NCBI GenBank assembly: GCA_017304505.1
Contig: JAFKKQ010000306.1
Location: 1-7,443 of the forward strand
DNA length: 7,443 nt
Direction: 5' to 3'
From: Hyphomicrobiales bacterium
GTDB taxonomy: Bacteria > Pseudomonadota > Alphaproteobacteria > Rhizobiales > Xanthobacteraceae
Position 1 is the stretch's first letter. The number at the start of each line of letters is the position of its first letter. Below, in pieces: positions 1 to 5,730 of the stretch. A program made the position numbers and the translations under genes. Below the pieces are notes generated by a model, which was not told the origin of the DNA, made no database searches, and worked only from the letters and a program-made list of their open reading frames with translations.

Positions 1-210
1 CTCGAAGTCGAGGATGTTGCCCGACCGCTTCAACCGCTCGGAGTGCTCGGTGCCCTTGAAAATCGTGCCGCCGTAAGCACGTTCGCCCTCGAACACGGCG
101 CTGGCGTAGTGCAGGGCGTGAGTCAGCACGCTGATCTTCGCATCCGAAGTGGGCAGCAGCTTGCCATCAAACCAGATCAGGTCGGGGCGTTGGTCGAAAG
201 GCACCGCCAT
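1..210 (-). CDS. ilvE: Branched-chain amino acid aminotransferase, N-terminal part (cut by window edge)
   Basis: This is the first 70 codons of a fold-type IV, PLP-dependent aminotransferase. The family makes the last step of leucine, isoleucine and valine synthesis, moving an amino group from glutamate to the branched 2-oxo acids in the cytoplasm. Seen directly: the protein starts MAVPFDQRPDLIWFDGKLLP and contains LTHALHYASAVFEGERAYGG, then IFKGTEHSERLKRSGNILDF. The HALHYAS and VFEGER/YGG segments are hallmark IlvE N-terminal motifs. The catalytic PLP lysine lies outside the window. The start ATG (208-210) follows GGAGGA seven bases upstream on the minus strand, a good Shine-Dalgarno, which fixes the start. 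The gene is divergent from the marR-like gene, with about 215 bases between them. A D-amino acid or 4-amino-4-deoxychorismate family member is possible but fits less well. Confidence 0.9.
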   Translation of the reverse strand, partial: MAVPFDQRPDLIWFDGKLLPTSDAKISVLTHALHYASAVFEGERAYGGTIFKGTEHSERLKRSGNILDFE

Positions 211-227
211 AACGTTCCTCCAAGGCT

Positions 228-246
228 GGCGGGTCGTATTCCCGCC
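228..246 (-). promoter_or_regulatory. Small hairpin in the ilvE leader
   Basis: A perfect 6-bp inverted repeat (GGCGGG at 228-233, CCCGCC at 241-246, seven-base loop) ends 17 bases before the ilvE start codon, just upstream of its Shine-Dalgarno. In the ilvE transcript it would form a GC-only stem in the 5' leader. No U-tract follows, so it is not a simple terminator. A role in translation or message stability is only inference; a chance hairpin is quite possible in DNA this GC-rich. Confidence 0.3.
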
Positions 247-416
247 CGATTTCACGGCTCTGTGCCGCTTTTGCGTCGCGGCCCAACTGTCGATATGTTG
301 CGGCCCGAACCATCAGAGCGCGCTTCCTGGGTCGGTTCAATGCTGACCGTCGGCGCCGAGCCGCCCGGTACGATCGTTTCGCATAACCGTGGCTTTGGGT
401 AACAATAAAACTGAAA

Positions 417-437
417 TATGTCAACATGGCTGACATA
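417..437. promoter_or_regulatory. 21-bp imperfect palindrome, candidate MarR operator
   Basis: The arms TATGTCA (417-423) and TGACATA (431-437) are exact inverted repeats separated by seven bases; one further inner pair (425/429) also matches. The site lies in an AT-rich patch in otherwise GC-rich DNA, between divergent ilvE and the marR-like gene, and covers the first possible marR start codon at 426. MarR dimers bind palindromes of about this size, often in their own promoter, so autoregulation is a natural inference. On the minus strand the arm includes an exact TTGACA (424 to 419) that could be a -35 element toward ilvE, but no good -10 follows at the right spacing. Confidence 0.5.
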
Positions 438-974
438 AATATTTCCAGCCTGTCAAAACGCGCGATGCCGACGCAGACGAGCGGCAGCGCCCCTGCGGGC
501 GAGCCGATCTGGGACATCATCGAGCTTCTGTTTTTCGCCTATCGCGATTTCGTCAGCGACCCGGACGACGTGCTGGCCAAGTTCAACTTCGGCCGGGCGC
601 ACCATCGCGTGCTGCATTTCGTCAACCGCAATCCGGGCATGAAGGTCGCCGACCTGCTCGACGTGCTCAAGATTACCAAGCAGTCGCTCGGCCGCGTGCT
701 CAAGCAACTGGTGGACGACGGCTACGTCGAGCAGAAGGAGGGCGAGAACGATCGCCGCCAGCGGTTGCTTTACGTCACGGCCAAGGGCGAAACCCTGGCG
801 ATGAAGCTTGCCGGGCTGCAAAGCGAGCGCATCGGGCGGGCGCTGGCCGAAATCGGGCCGCATGCCCACGACGCCGCGCGGCGCTTCCTCGTCGCGATGA
901 TCGACGCGGAAAGCCGCGATGGCGTGCAAAAGCTGATCGCGCGCGCCGACCGCGCGCGGCGGCCACGACCCTGA
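426..974 (+). CDS. MarR family winged-helix transcriptional regulator
   Basis: A cytoplasmic DNA-binding protein of 182 residues, a little longer than usual for MarR because of a variable N-terminal tail of about 25 residues. Seen: helical dimerisation region from residue 27 (EPIWDIIELLFFAYRDF), helix-turn-helix at about 72-99 with recognition helix ITKQSLGRVLKQLVDDG, and the wing with DRRQRLLYVT at 109-118, the classic MarR DxRxR-type signature. The ligand is unknown. The start is uncertain. ATG 426 has no clear Shine-Dalgarno and lies inside a palindrome; ATG 465 (residue 14) would leave the palindrome upstream and keeps every conserved element, but it too lacks a good ribosome site. The stop is 18 bases before the response regulator, so the two are probably co-transcribed. 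A role with the downstream two-component pair, or in control of ilvE, is inference from position. Confidence 0.88.
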   Translation: MADINISSLSKRAMPTQTSGSAPAGEPIWDIIELLFFAYRDFVSDPDDVLAKFNFGRAHHRVLHFVNRNPGMKVADLLDVLKITKQSLGRVLKQLVDDGYVEQKEGENDRRQRLLYVTAKGETLAMKLAGLQSERIGRALAEIGPHAHDAARRFLVAMIDAESRDGVQKLIARADRARRPRP

Positions 975-992
975 GGCGAGGCGGGGAAAGCG

Positions 993-1706
993 ATGGCCCC
1001 GATTCCCGTTCCCGTTCCACCGGCCGATGATGCGCCGCATTTGCTCGTTGTCGACGACGACCGCCGCATCCGCGATCTGTTGTCGCGGTTCCTTTCGACC
1101 GAAGGCTATCGCATCAGCACCGCCGACAGCGCGCAAACGGCACGCGCCAAGCTTGCCAGTCTGAGCTTCGATCTTCTGATCCTCGATGTGATGATGCCGG
1201 GAGAAACCGGGTTTGAGTTTGCGCGTGACATCCGCAAAACCTCCGGCGTGCCGATCCTGATGTTGACAGCGCGCGACGCCGCGGAAAGCCGCATCACCGG
1301 ACTGGAGATCGGTGCCGACGATTACCTCTCCAAGCCGTTCGAGCCGCGCGAGTTGTCGCTGCGGATTGCCAATATCCTCAAGCGCGCCAAGCCTGCCGCT
1401 TCGCCGCCGGTCGAGAACTTGCGGTTCGGGCAGTTCGTGTTTCACATCGGCCGGGCCGAGTTGCGCAAGGGCGACGAGGTGGTCCGTCTGACCGACCGCG
1501 AGCGCGAGATGCTGAGCGTGCTGGCCGCGACGCCCGGCGAAACCGTGCCGCGCCTGGCGCTTGCCGGCAACGGCGGCTCGGCCAACGAGCGCGCCGTCGA
1601 CGTGCAGGTCAACCGGCTTCGCCGCAAGATCGAGCACGATCCCGCCAATCCGTTGATCGTGCAGACAGTGCGCGGCATCGGCTATCGGCTGGTGGTGACG
1701 CCATGA
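993..1706 (+). CDS. OmpR-family response regulator
   Basis: A 237-residue two-component response regulator with an N-terminal receiver and a C-terminal winged-helix DNA-binding domain. Receiver (about 16-132): acidic pocket DDD at 21-23, phospho-acceptor Asp65 in LLILDVMMPG, Thr92 in MLTARD, Lys114 in LSKPFEP; all catalytic residues are present. DNA-binding domain (about 142-236): LTDREREMLSVLA, then RAVDVQVNRLRRKIE as recognition helix and VQTVRGIGYRL as wing. This layout matches OmpR, and its partner should be the EnvZ-like kinase immediately downstream, whose ATG overlaps this stop codon (ATGA at 1703-1706). A GGGGA Shine-Dalgarno lies five bases before the start. Because the kinase gene is damaged, this regulator may lack its normal phosphate donor or be served by another kinase. 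The target genes cannot be read from the window. Confidence 0.93.
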   Translation: MAPIPVPVPPADDAPHLLVVDDDRRIRDLLSRFLSTEGYRISTADSAQTARAKLASLSFDLLILDVMMPGETGFEFARDIRKTSGVPILMLTARDAAESRITGLEIGADDYLSKPFEPRELSLRIANILKRAKPAASPPVENLRFGQFVFHIGRAELRKGDEVVRLTDREREMLSVLAATPGETVPRLALAGNGGSANERAVDVQVNRLRRKIEHDPANPLIVQTVRGIGYRLVVTP

Positions 1707-3035
1707 CCAGCCTGGACGTCGGCATCGCCCGTCTGCGTTCGGCGGCGATCCGCGTGTCCGACCGCTGGAGCCGCTTCAACGTGTGGTTCCGGGGGATGAT
1801 GCCGAAAGGGCTTTATGCCCGCGCGCTACTCATCATCATCGCGCCGATGGTGATCTTGCAGTCGGTCGTCGCCTTCGTGTTCATGGAGCGGCCCCATGGA
1901 GATATACAAGAATTATCCGCAGGAGCCCGACAACACGCGGCTGAAGAAGATCGCACAGAGCCGCCTGGGCCTCACCGTGGATTTCCTGCCGATCTCCGAG
2001 ATGCCGCCGCCGGGGCCCAAGCCATTTTTCTCGCTGCTCGACCAATCGTTGTCTGTCGAATTGCGCAAGCAGATCGGGCGGCCGTTCTGGATCGACACGG
2101 TCGGTCGCTCGGCGCTGGTCGAGATCCGCATCCAGCTCGACGACAAGGTGATGCGCGTCTTTGCGCGCCGCAGCGCGGCTTATGCCTCGAATTCCGAGGC
2201 GTTCCTGATGTGGATGGTGGGCACCTCGCTGGTGCTGCTCACTGTCGCCATCTTGTTCCTGCGCAACCAGATCCGACCGATCCTGCGGCTCGCCGACGCC
2301 GCCGAAAGCTTCGGCAAGGGCCGCGAGGCGCCGGACTTCCGTCCGCGCGGCGCGCGCGAGGTGCGGCGCGCGGCGCAAGCCTTCATCGAGATGAAGCAGC
2401 GCATCGAGCGCTCGATCGAGCAGCGCACCGCGATGCTCGCCGGCGTGTCGCACGACCTGCGCACGGTGCTGACGCGTTTCAAGCTGGAGCTGGCGCTGCT
2501 CGGCGACGCGCCGGAGCTTGAAGCACTGAAGAAAGACGTGGACGAGATGACCCGGATGCTCGAGGCTTATCTCGCCTTCGCGCGCGGGGATACCGGCGAG
2601 CAATCGGCGCCGACCGACATGGCCGACTTCCTCGACGAATTGAAAATCGACGCCGAACGCAACGGCCACCGCTCGAACGTCACCTTCCACGGCTATCCGA
2701 TCGTCACGGTGAAGCCCGCCGCGTTCAAACGCTGCCTTGGCAATCTGGTGTCGAACGCCGCGCGCTTTGCCGACACCATTTCGATCACCGGGCACCGCGA
2801 CCATCGCTGGCTGACGGTGACGGTGGACGATGACGGACCGGGCATTCCGGCGACGATGCGCGAGGAGGTGTTCAAGCCGTTCCTGCGCCTTGACGACGCC
2901 CGCAACCAGGATCAGGGCGGCACGGGGCTTGGCCTTGCCATCGCCCGCGACATCGCCCGCTCGCACGGCGGGGACATTACGCTCGGCGACAGTCCGCTTG
3001 GCGGGCTGCGGGCGCGCGTGCGCGTGCCGGTTTAG
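1703..3035 (+). pseudogene. EnvZ-like sensor histidine kinase gene, broken by frameshift/deletion
   Basis: Membrane sensor kinase partner of the preceding response regulator, translationally coupled to it through ATGA. The first 63 codons (from 1703) read MTSLDVGIARLRSAAIRVSD onward to a transmembrane segment (about 41-61, ALLIIIAPMVILQSVVAFVF) ending FMER near 1891. After that this frame gives only low-complexity Arg/Ala-rich sequence to a stop at 2521. The real protein continues in the next frame from about 1896 (MEIYKNYPQE) through the sensor region, second membrane segment, HAMP, His box and ATPase domain to the stop at 3035. Compared with EnvZ-type kinases, about 20 residues that normally follow the first membrane helix are missing at the junction. 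This points to an out-of-frame deletion of roughly 56-59 bases rather than a single-base error. Exact copies of CATGGAG flank the junction (1882-1888, 1895-1901). An assembly or sequencing error is the alternative. Confidence 0.8.
1896..3035 (+). CDS. Histidine kinase C-terminal fragment, possibly translated from an internal start
   Basis: This 379-residue open frame holds all the catalytic parts of the broken kinase: extracytoplasmic sensor remnant 1-102, one transmembrane helix about 103-122 (FLMWMVGTSLVLLTVAILFL), HAMP about 123-175, dimerisation/phospho-acceptor domain with His186 in AGVSHDLRTVLTR, and an HATPase_c domain with N-box GNLVSNAARFA (282-292), G1 box DDDGPGIP (311-318), F box FKPFLRL and G2 box GGTGLGLAIA (341-350). 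Nothing catalytic is missing; the usual proline of HDLRTPLTR is valine here. ATG 1896 is preceded by GGAG seven bases upstream (1885-1888), so re-initiation could make a shortened kinase lacking the first membrane helix. Whether it is made, and with what topology, is unknown. The window does not show what it senses. Confidence 0.55.
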   Translation: MEIYKNYPQEPDNTRLKKIAQSRLGLTVDFLPISEMPPPGPKPFFSLLDQSLSVELRKQIGRPFWIDTVGRSALVEIRIQLDDKVMRVFARRSAAYASNSEAFLMWMVGTSLVLLTVAILFLRNQIRPILRLADAAESFGKGREAPDFRPRGAREVRRAAQAFIEMKQRIERSIEQRTAMLAGVSHDLRTVLTRFKLELALLGDAPELEALKKDVDEMTRMLEAYLAFARGDTGEQSAPTDMADFLDELKIDAERNGHRSNVTFHGYPIVTVKPAAFKRCLGNLVSNAARFADTISITGHRDHRWLTVTVDDDGPGIPATMREEVFKPFLRLDDARNQDQGGTGLGLAIARDIARSHGGDITLGDSPLGGLRARVRVPV

Positions 3036-3087
3036 GGTCTATTCGCCCGGCGCTGAAGCAACCGCCGTTCGGGGCCGTTCCTGCCGG

Positions 3088-3804
3088 TTACATCGCAACG
3101 CGGTGATCGCGCTCGCGGCCACGCCGTCGGACACCGCGCAGCCGTTGCCGGAAGGCGCAGGCGGCTTCCGGAATCCGGCACAGTTCGTCAAGCAATCCGG
3201 CATAACGCTGGCCACGCGCCAGTTGATTGTCGAGCGCGGCGAGCGTGTGGGTCTGATCGTCATCGTCATCGACCCAGGTGCGCAGCACATTGGCGTAAAG
3301 CAGCGCCAGACCCTGCGCGCGCACCATGCCTTTCGGTCCCGATGCGTCGATGCCGGCAGCCGTCAGCATCCATTGCTGCGAGCGCACCGTCATGGCGTTG
3401 AGCGCCAGCGCCAGCGGCGGATCGCGCCGCGCCGAACGCAGCAGCGAGTGGACCGCTTCCCGGTGTGGTGCCAGCAACTCCAGCCGGCGCATGAGCACGT
3501 CGAACAGCCGTTCGCGCGCATCTTCTTCTTCCATTTCGGGGTCGATCTCGGCCAGCACCTGGCGATCGATCTCCTTCACATGCGCAGCAAGCACCGCAAG
3601 CGGCGACGAGAACTCGCCACGCAGATCGGCCAGGGTGACGCCGGCGCGGTCGGCGAGGGCGGCAAGCCCGATGCGCTCGCTCGGCTGCTCGGCGAGAAGC
3701 GCCCTGAGGGCTCCGATGATGCGCGCGCGCGGCGAGCCGTCACTGGGCGGGGCGGGCCGGGAGGTGGAGCGGCGGGCTTTGGAACGGGCTGCTTTGCGGG
3801 CCAT
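3088..3804 (-). CDS. TetR/AcrR-fold transcriptional regulator
   Basis: A 238-residue protein starting MARKAARSKARRS, a basic tail, followed by a TetR N-terminal DNA-binding domain (about 25-70) with helix-turn-helix IGLAALADRAGVTLADLRGEF at 45-65. The all-helical C-terminal half (about 95-215) would be the dimerisation and ligand domain; its ligand cannot be inferred. ATG 3804 is chosen because GGAGG lies six bases upstream; a GTG at 3834 in frame would add ten residues but has no such site. The segment LRTWVDDDDDQTHTLAALD (174-192) recalls the Trp/Asp-rich C-terminal region of COQ9-like proteins, which share the TetR fold, so a non-DNA-binding relative is an alternative; the clear helix-turn-helix favours a repressor. 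The gene follows proC on the same strand after 150 bases that contain likely operator repeats, suggesting its own autoregulated promoter. Confidence 0.82.
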   Translation of the reverse strand: MARKAARSKARRSTSRPAPPSDGSPRARIIGALRALLAEQPSERIGLAALADRAGVTLADLRGEFSSPLAVLAAHVKEIDRQVLAEIDPEMEEEDARERLFDVLMRRLELLAPHREAVHSLLRSARRDPPLALALNAMTVRSQQWMLTAAGIDASGPKGMVRAQGLALLYANVLRTWVDDDDDQTHTLAALDNQLARGQRYAGLLDELCRIPEAACAFRQRLRGVRRRGRERDHRVAM

Positions 3805-3859
3805 GACGCGCCTCCTGACGATGGGGTCTTCCACCAGAACCTAGTGTGGCGGCGCAGCC

Positions 3860-3922
3860 ATTCCAAGACATGGAATAAGATCGGGAACGAGACATGGAAC
3901 GAAACCTGAAACGATCATGGAA
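3860..3922. promoter_or_regulatory. Operator-like repeat cluster upstream of the TetR-type gene
   Basis: Seen directly: a 17-bp palindrome ATTCCA-5-TGGAAT (3860-3876); three copies of CATGGAA at 3869-3875, 3893-3899 and 3916-3922, spaced 24 and 23 bp; and two copies of GGAACGA at 3884-3890 and 3896-3902. The cluster begins 56 bases upstream of the regulator start and is more AT-rich than its surroundings. TetR proteins usually bind palindromes of 15-20 bp in their own promoter, so autorepression is the simplest reading; spacing near two helical turns suggests more than one dimer on one face. No clear -35/-10 pair was recognised. Confidence 0.6.
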
Positions 3923-3954
3923 ATCGACACGGCTGTGCGTTTCGAAGGGGCGCG

Positions 3955-4794
3955 TCAGCCGGCCAGTTCTTTCCCGCGTCGCGTGGCCGCGGCGACGGCT
4001 TTGGTCATGACCGGCCCGACGCCGTCCTGGCCCATCAGAACCTCCAGGGCGGCGGCGGTGGTGCCGCCGGGGGAGGTGACGTTCTGGCGCAGGATCGCGG
4101 CCGGCGCATCCGAGCGATGCAGCAACTCACCCGACCCAGCGACTGTTTCGCGCGCCAGCCGCTCGGCCAGCGCCGCCGGCAGGCCCGCCGCGATCCCGGC
4201 CTGGGCCATCGCCTCCGCCAGCAGGAAGACATAGGCCGGGCCGGAGCCGGATACGGCGGTGACCGCGTCCATCAGCGCCTCGTCCTTGACCCATTCGACC
4301 GCGCCGGTCGCGGCCAGGAGGCTGTGCGCAAGCTTGCGCGCTGCGGCCGCCACGCGGCGATTGCCGACAGCGACGGTGATGCCGCGGCCGATAGCCGCCG
4401 GCGTGTTTGGCATCGCCCGCACGATGGCCGTCTTGGCGAGATGGCTTTCGAGGAAGCCGAGTGTGCGCCCGGCCATGATGGACACCACGACGGTGTTGGG
4501 GCCGGCGAGCGATGCAAGCGCAGGCAGCGCCTCGGGCGCGGTCTGCGGCTTCACCGCGAGCACCATCGCGGCCACCTTGCCGACCGGCTTCTTCGGATTG
4601 ATGCGCACGCCGCGCCGCGCCAGAGCCTTGATTGCATTCGACGGCTTGGGTTCGATCACCACGATCTTTTTCGGCGACAGCTTGCGGCCGAGCCAGCCGT
4701 CGAGCAGGGCGCCGCCCATCTTGCCGGCGCCGACCAGCACGACCGTGCCCGGGATGGAGGCGAGGGAGCTCATGCGTGCGGCGGATTTGGCCAT
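3955..4794 (-). CDS. proC: Pyrroline-5-carboxylate reductase
   Basis: Catalyses the last step of proline synthesis, reducing 1-pyrroline-5-carboxylate to L-proline with NAD(P)H in the cytoplasm. The 279-residue product is close to the usual family length (about 270). Seen: Rossmann motif VVLVGAGKMGGALLDGW (18-34), AVKPQ (80-84), RAMPNTPAAIGRG (126-138), and the conserved C-terminal dimer/active-site region with VSGSGPAYVFLLAEAM (181-196) and NVTSPGGTTAAALE (238-251). These are diagnostic for ProC. The start is ambiguous. ATG 4794 is chosen for a weak GAGAA site and good length; TTG 4839 or ATG 4836 would add about 15 residues, and ATG 4773 would remove seven. It lies between the ybjN-type gene (129 bases upstream) and the tetR-type gene. 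A small hairpin precedes the start; no terminator was recognised after the stop. Confidence 0.95.
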   Translation of the reverse strand: MAKSAARMSSLASIPGTVVLVGAGKMGGALLDGWLGRKLSPKKIVVIEPKPSNAIKALARRGVRINPKKPVGKVAAMVLAVKPQTAPEALPALASLAGPNTVVVSIMAGRTLGFLESHLAKTAIVRAMPNTPAAIGRGITVAVGNRRVAAAARKLAHSLLAATGAVEWVKDEALMDAVTAVSGSGPAYVFLLAEAMAQAGIAAGLPAALAERLARETVAGSGELLHRSDAPAAILRQNVTSPGGTTAAALEVLMGQDGVGPVMTKAVAAATRRGKELAG

Positions 4795-4811
4795 GATGTT
4801 CTCGATTGTCA

Positions 4812-4826
4812 CCGCCACGAAGGCGG
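4812..4826 (-). promoter_or_regulatory. Small hairpin before proC
   Basis: CCGCC (4812-4816) and GGCGG (4822-4826) form a perfect 5-bp stem with a five-base loop, 18-32 bases upstream of the chosen proC start. It would lie in the proC leader, or inside the coding region if the upstream TTG/ATG start is the real one. The function is unknown and chance is a real possibility. Confidence 0.2.
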
Positions 4827-4923
4827 ACGCTCCCATCAACGCAGATGTCGCCGATGACCGGCAACCGTTACTGGATGCCTCGCTTTCGCGGTGCCTGACA
4901 AGCCGAATTGTTGAACGGGCGGC

Positions 4924-5424
4924 TTAGGCCTCGCCGGAGGTCTCGAACAGCGCCGCGTCAAGCGCCTCGCGCGCGGGCCGTCCGGCCCAGACCACGAACT
5001 GGAAGGCCGGGAAATAGCCCTCGCAGCCATCGAGTGCGCTCGAAAGCAGCGCCTGGCATTGCTGGCCGGTCGCCTCGACCCCGCCGGCCAGCACCAGCGC
5101 GTGGCGGAACATCACCAGGCCGTCCTGATTCCACAGGTCGAAATGACCGATCCACAGTTGCTCGTTCACCATCGCAATGAGCTGCTGCACCTCGCGGCGG
5201 CGGCGCTCGGGCACCTTGAGGTCGAACGCGCAGGCCAGATGCAGCGCCTCGATGTCATGCATCCATGTGAACGACACCTGGTAGTCGCTCCACTTGCCGC
5301 GCACGAGCATAGTGATCTCGTCTTCGCCGGCGCGCTCGAACGACCAATCGTTGATCGCGGCGATGCGTTCGACCACGTCGAGCGGATTCGTCCGCGGGGA
5401 CTCCGAAAGCGCGAGCTGCGGCAT
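4924..5424 (-). CDS. YbjN domain-containing protein
   Basis: A 166-residue soluble protein of the YbjN family, whose fold resembles type III secretion chaperones; the E. coli member is linked to stress and motility phenotypes, but no biochemical activity is established. Seen: PLDVVERIAAINDWSFERAG at 14-33, an amphipathic and acidic middle with WSDYQVSFTWMHDIEALHLA (45-64), LKVPERRRREVQQLIAMVNE (69-88), and WIGHFDLWNQDGLVMFRHAL (91-110), all typical of alphaproteobacterial YbjN proteins. There is no signal peptide or membrane helix. ATG 5424 is chosen because GGAG lies five bases upstream; an in-frame start at 5493 would add 23 residues without support. It precedes proC on the same strand with 129 bases between, so read-through is possible, though proC may have its own promoter. 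The reason for pairing with proC is unknown. Confidence 0.87.
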   Translation of the reverse strand: MPQLALSESPRTNPLDVVERIAAINDWSFERAGEDEITMLVRGKWSDYQVSFTWMHDIEALHLACAFDLKVPERRRREVQQLIAMVNEQLWIGHFDLWNQDGLVMFRHALVLAGGVEATGQQCQALLSSALDGCEGYFPAFQFVVWAGRPAREALDAALFETSGEA

Positions 5425-5511
5425 GCCGTCTCCGAATACAAGGCTTGAAAGCGGTTGGTCCAAACGCCAATCACGCGCACAAATACACAACACGGTCCGC
5501 CACGCTTCGGC

Positions 5512-5548
5512 GTGACGCCGTTACAACGACACCGTTACTGTGTGACGC
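5512..5548. repeat. Nested short direct repeats upstream of ybjN
   Basis: CCGTTAC occurs at 5518-5524 and 5532-5538 (14-bp period) and is flanked by GTGACGC at 5512-5518 and 5542-5548. Read toward ybjN this is GTAACGG twice, framed by GCGTCAC on both sides. ACCGTTACTG (5531-5540) recurs once upstream of proC at 4864-4873. The position, about 90-125 bases before the ybjN start, fits an activator or repressor site, but no known regulator motif was recognised. Confidence 0.4.
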
Positions 5549-5712
5549 AGAGCCCCTAAGGCAACCGATTGGCTCGACCGAACCGAATCACTTGCTGAAT
5601 CGAATATACGCAGATGGACTCAGCCCGCAAACGCTCACCGCCTCCGGCGAAGCCGTTGAAGATTCGTTCGATTCCGGCGATGGCGTGGGAACCACGATTC
5701 ATCGTGCATTCT

Positions 5713-5730
5713 GCGGGGGTTGGGCCCCGC
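5713..5730 (-). terminator. GC-rich hairpin after prs, possible terminator
   Basis: GCGGGG (5713-5718) and CCCCGC (5725-5730) make a perfect 6-bp stem with a six-base loop, 21 bases past the prs stop codon. No T-tract follows on the minus strand, so it is not a standard intrinsic terminator; it may pause polymerase or protect the 3' end. A second small palindrome (5693-5706) lies immediately downstream. Confidence 0.35.

Noticed and set aside
395..424. Full sigma-70-type promoter toward ilvE using TTGACA at 424-419
   Set aside because: The -35 is exact, but the hexamer 17 bases on (TACCCA) is a poor -10, so it is only mentioned with the palindrome.
453..1637. Long minus-strand open frame of 394 codons opposite marR and the response regulator
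   Set aside because: It is antisense to two genes with clear family motifs; its His/Arg/Ala-rich composition is what a GC-rich antisense frame gives, and no domain is visible.
1881..2966. Minus-strand open frame of 361 codons opposite the histidine kinase
   Set aside because: Antisense shadow of the kinase catalytic region with low-complexity Arg/His composition and no motif.
3036..3087. Possible bidirectional terminator between the convergent kinase and tetR-type genes
   Set aside because: Only short, imperfect inverted repeats and no T-tract were found in the 52-base gap.
2830..3909. Plus-strand open frame of 359 codons across the kinase end and the tetR-type gene
   Set aside because: It overlaps the real kinase frame and runs antisense to the regulator; no recognisable domain or ribosome site.
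4117..4857. Plus-strand open frames opposite proC
   Set aside because: Antisense to an unmistakable ProC; composition typical of a shadow frame.
5661..5690. GTTCGATTCC resembling a tRNA T-loop
   Set aside because: The flanking bases do not pair into a T-stem, and no acceptor stem or anticodon arm can be drawn.
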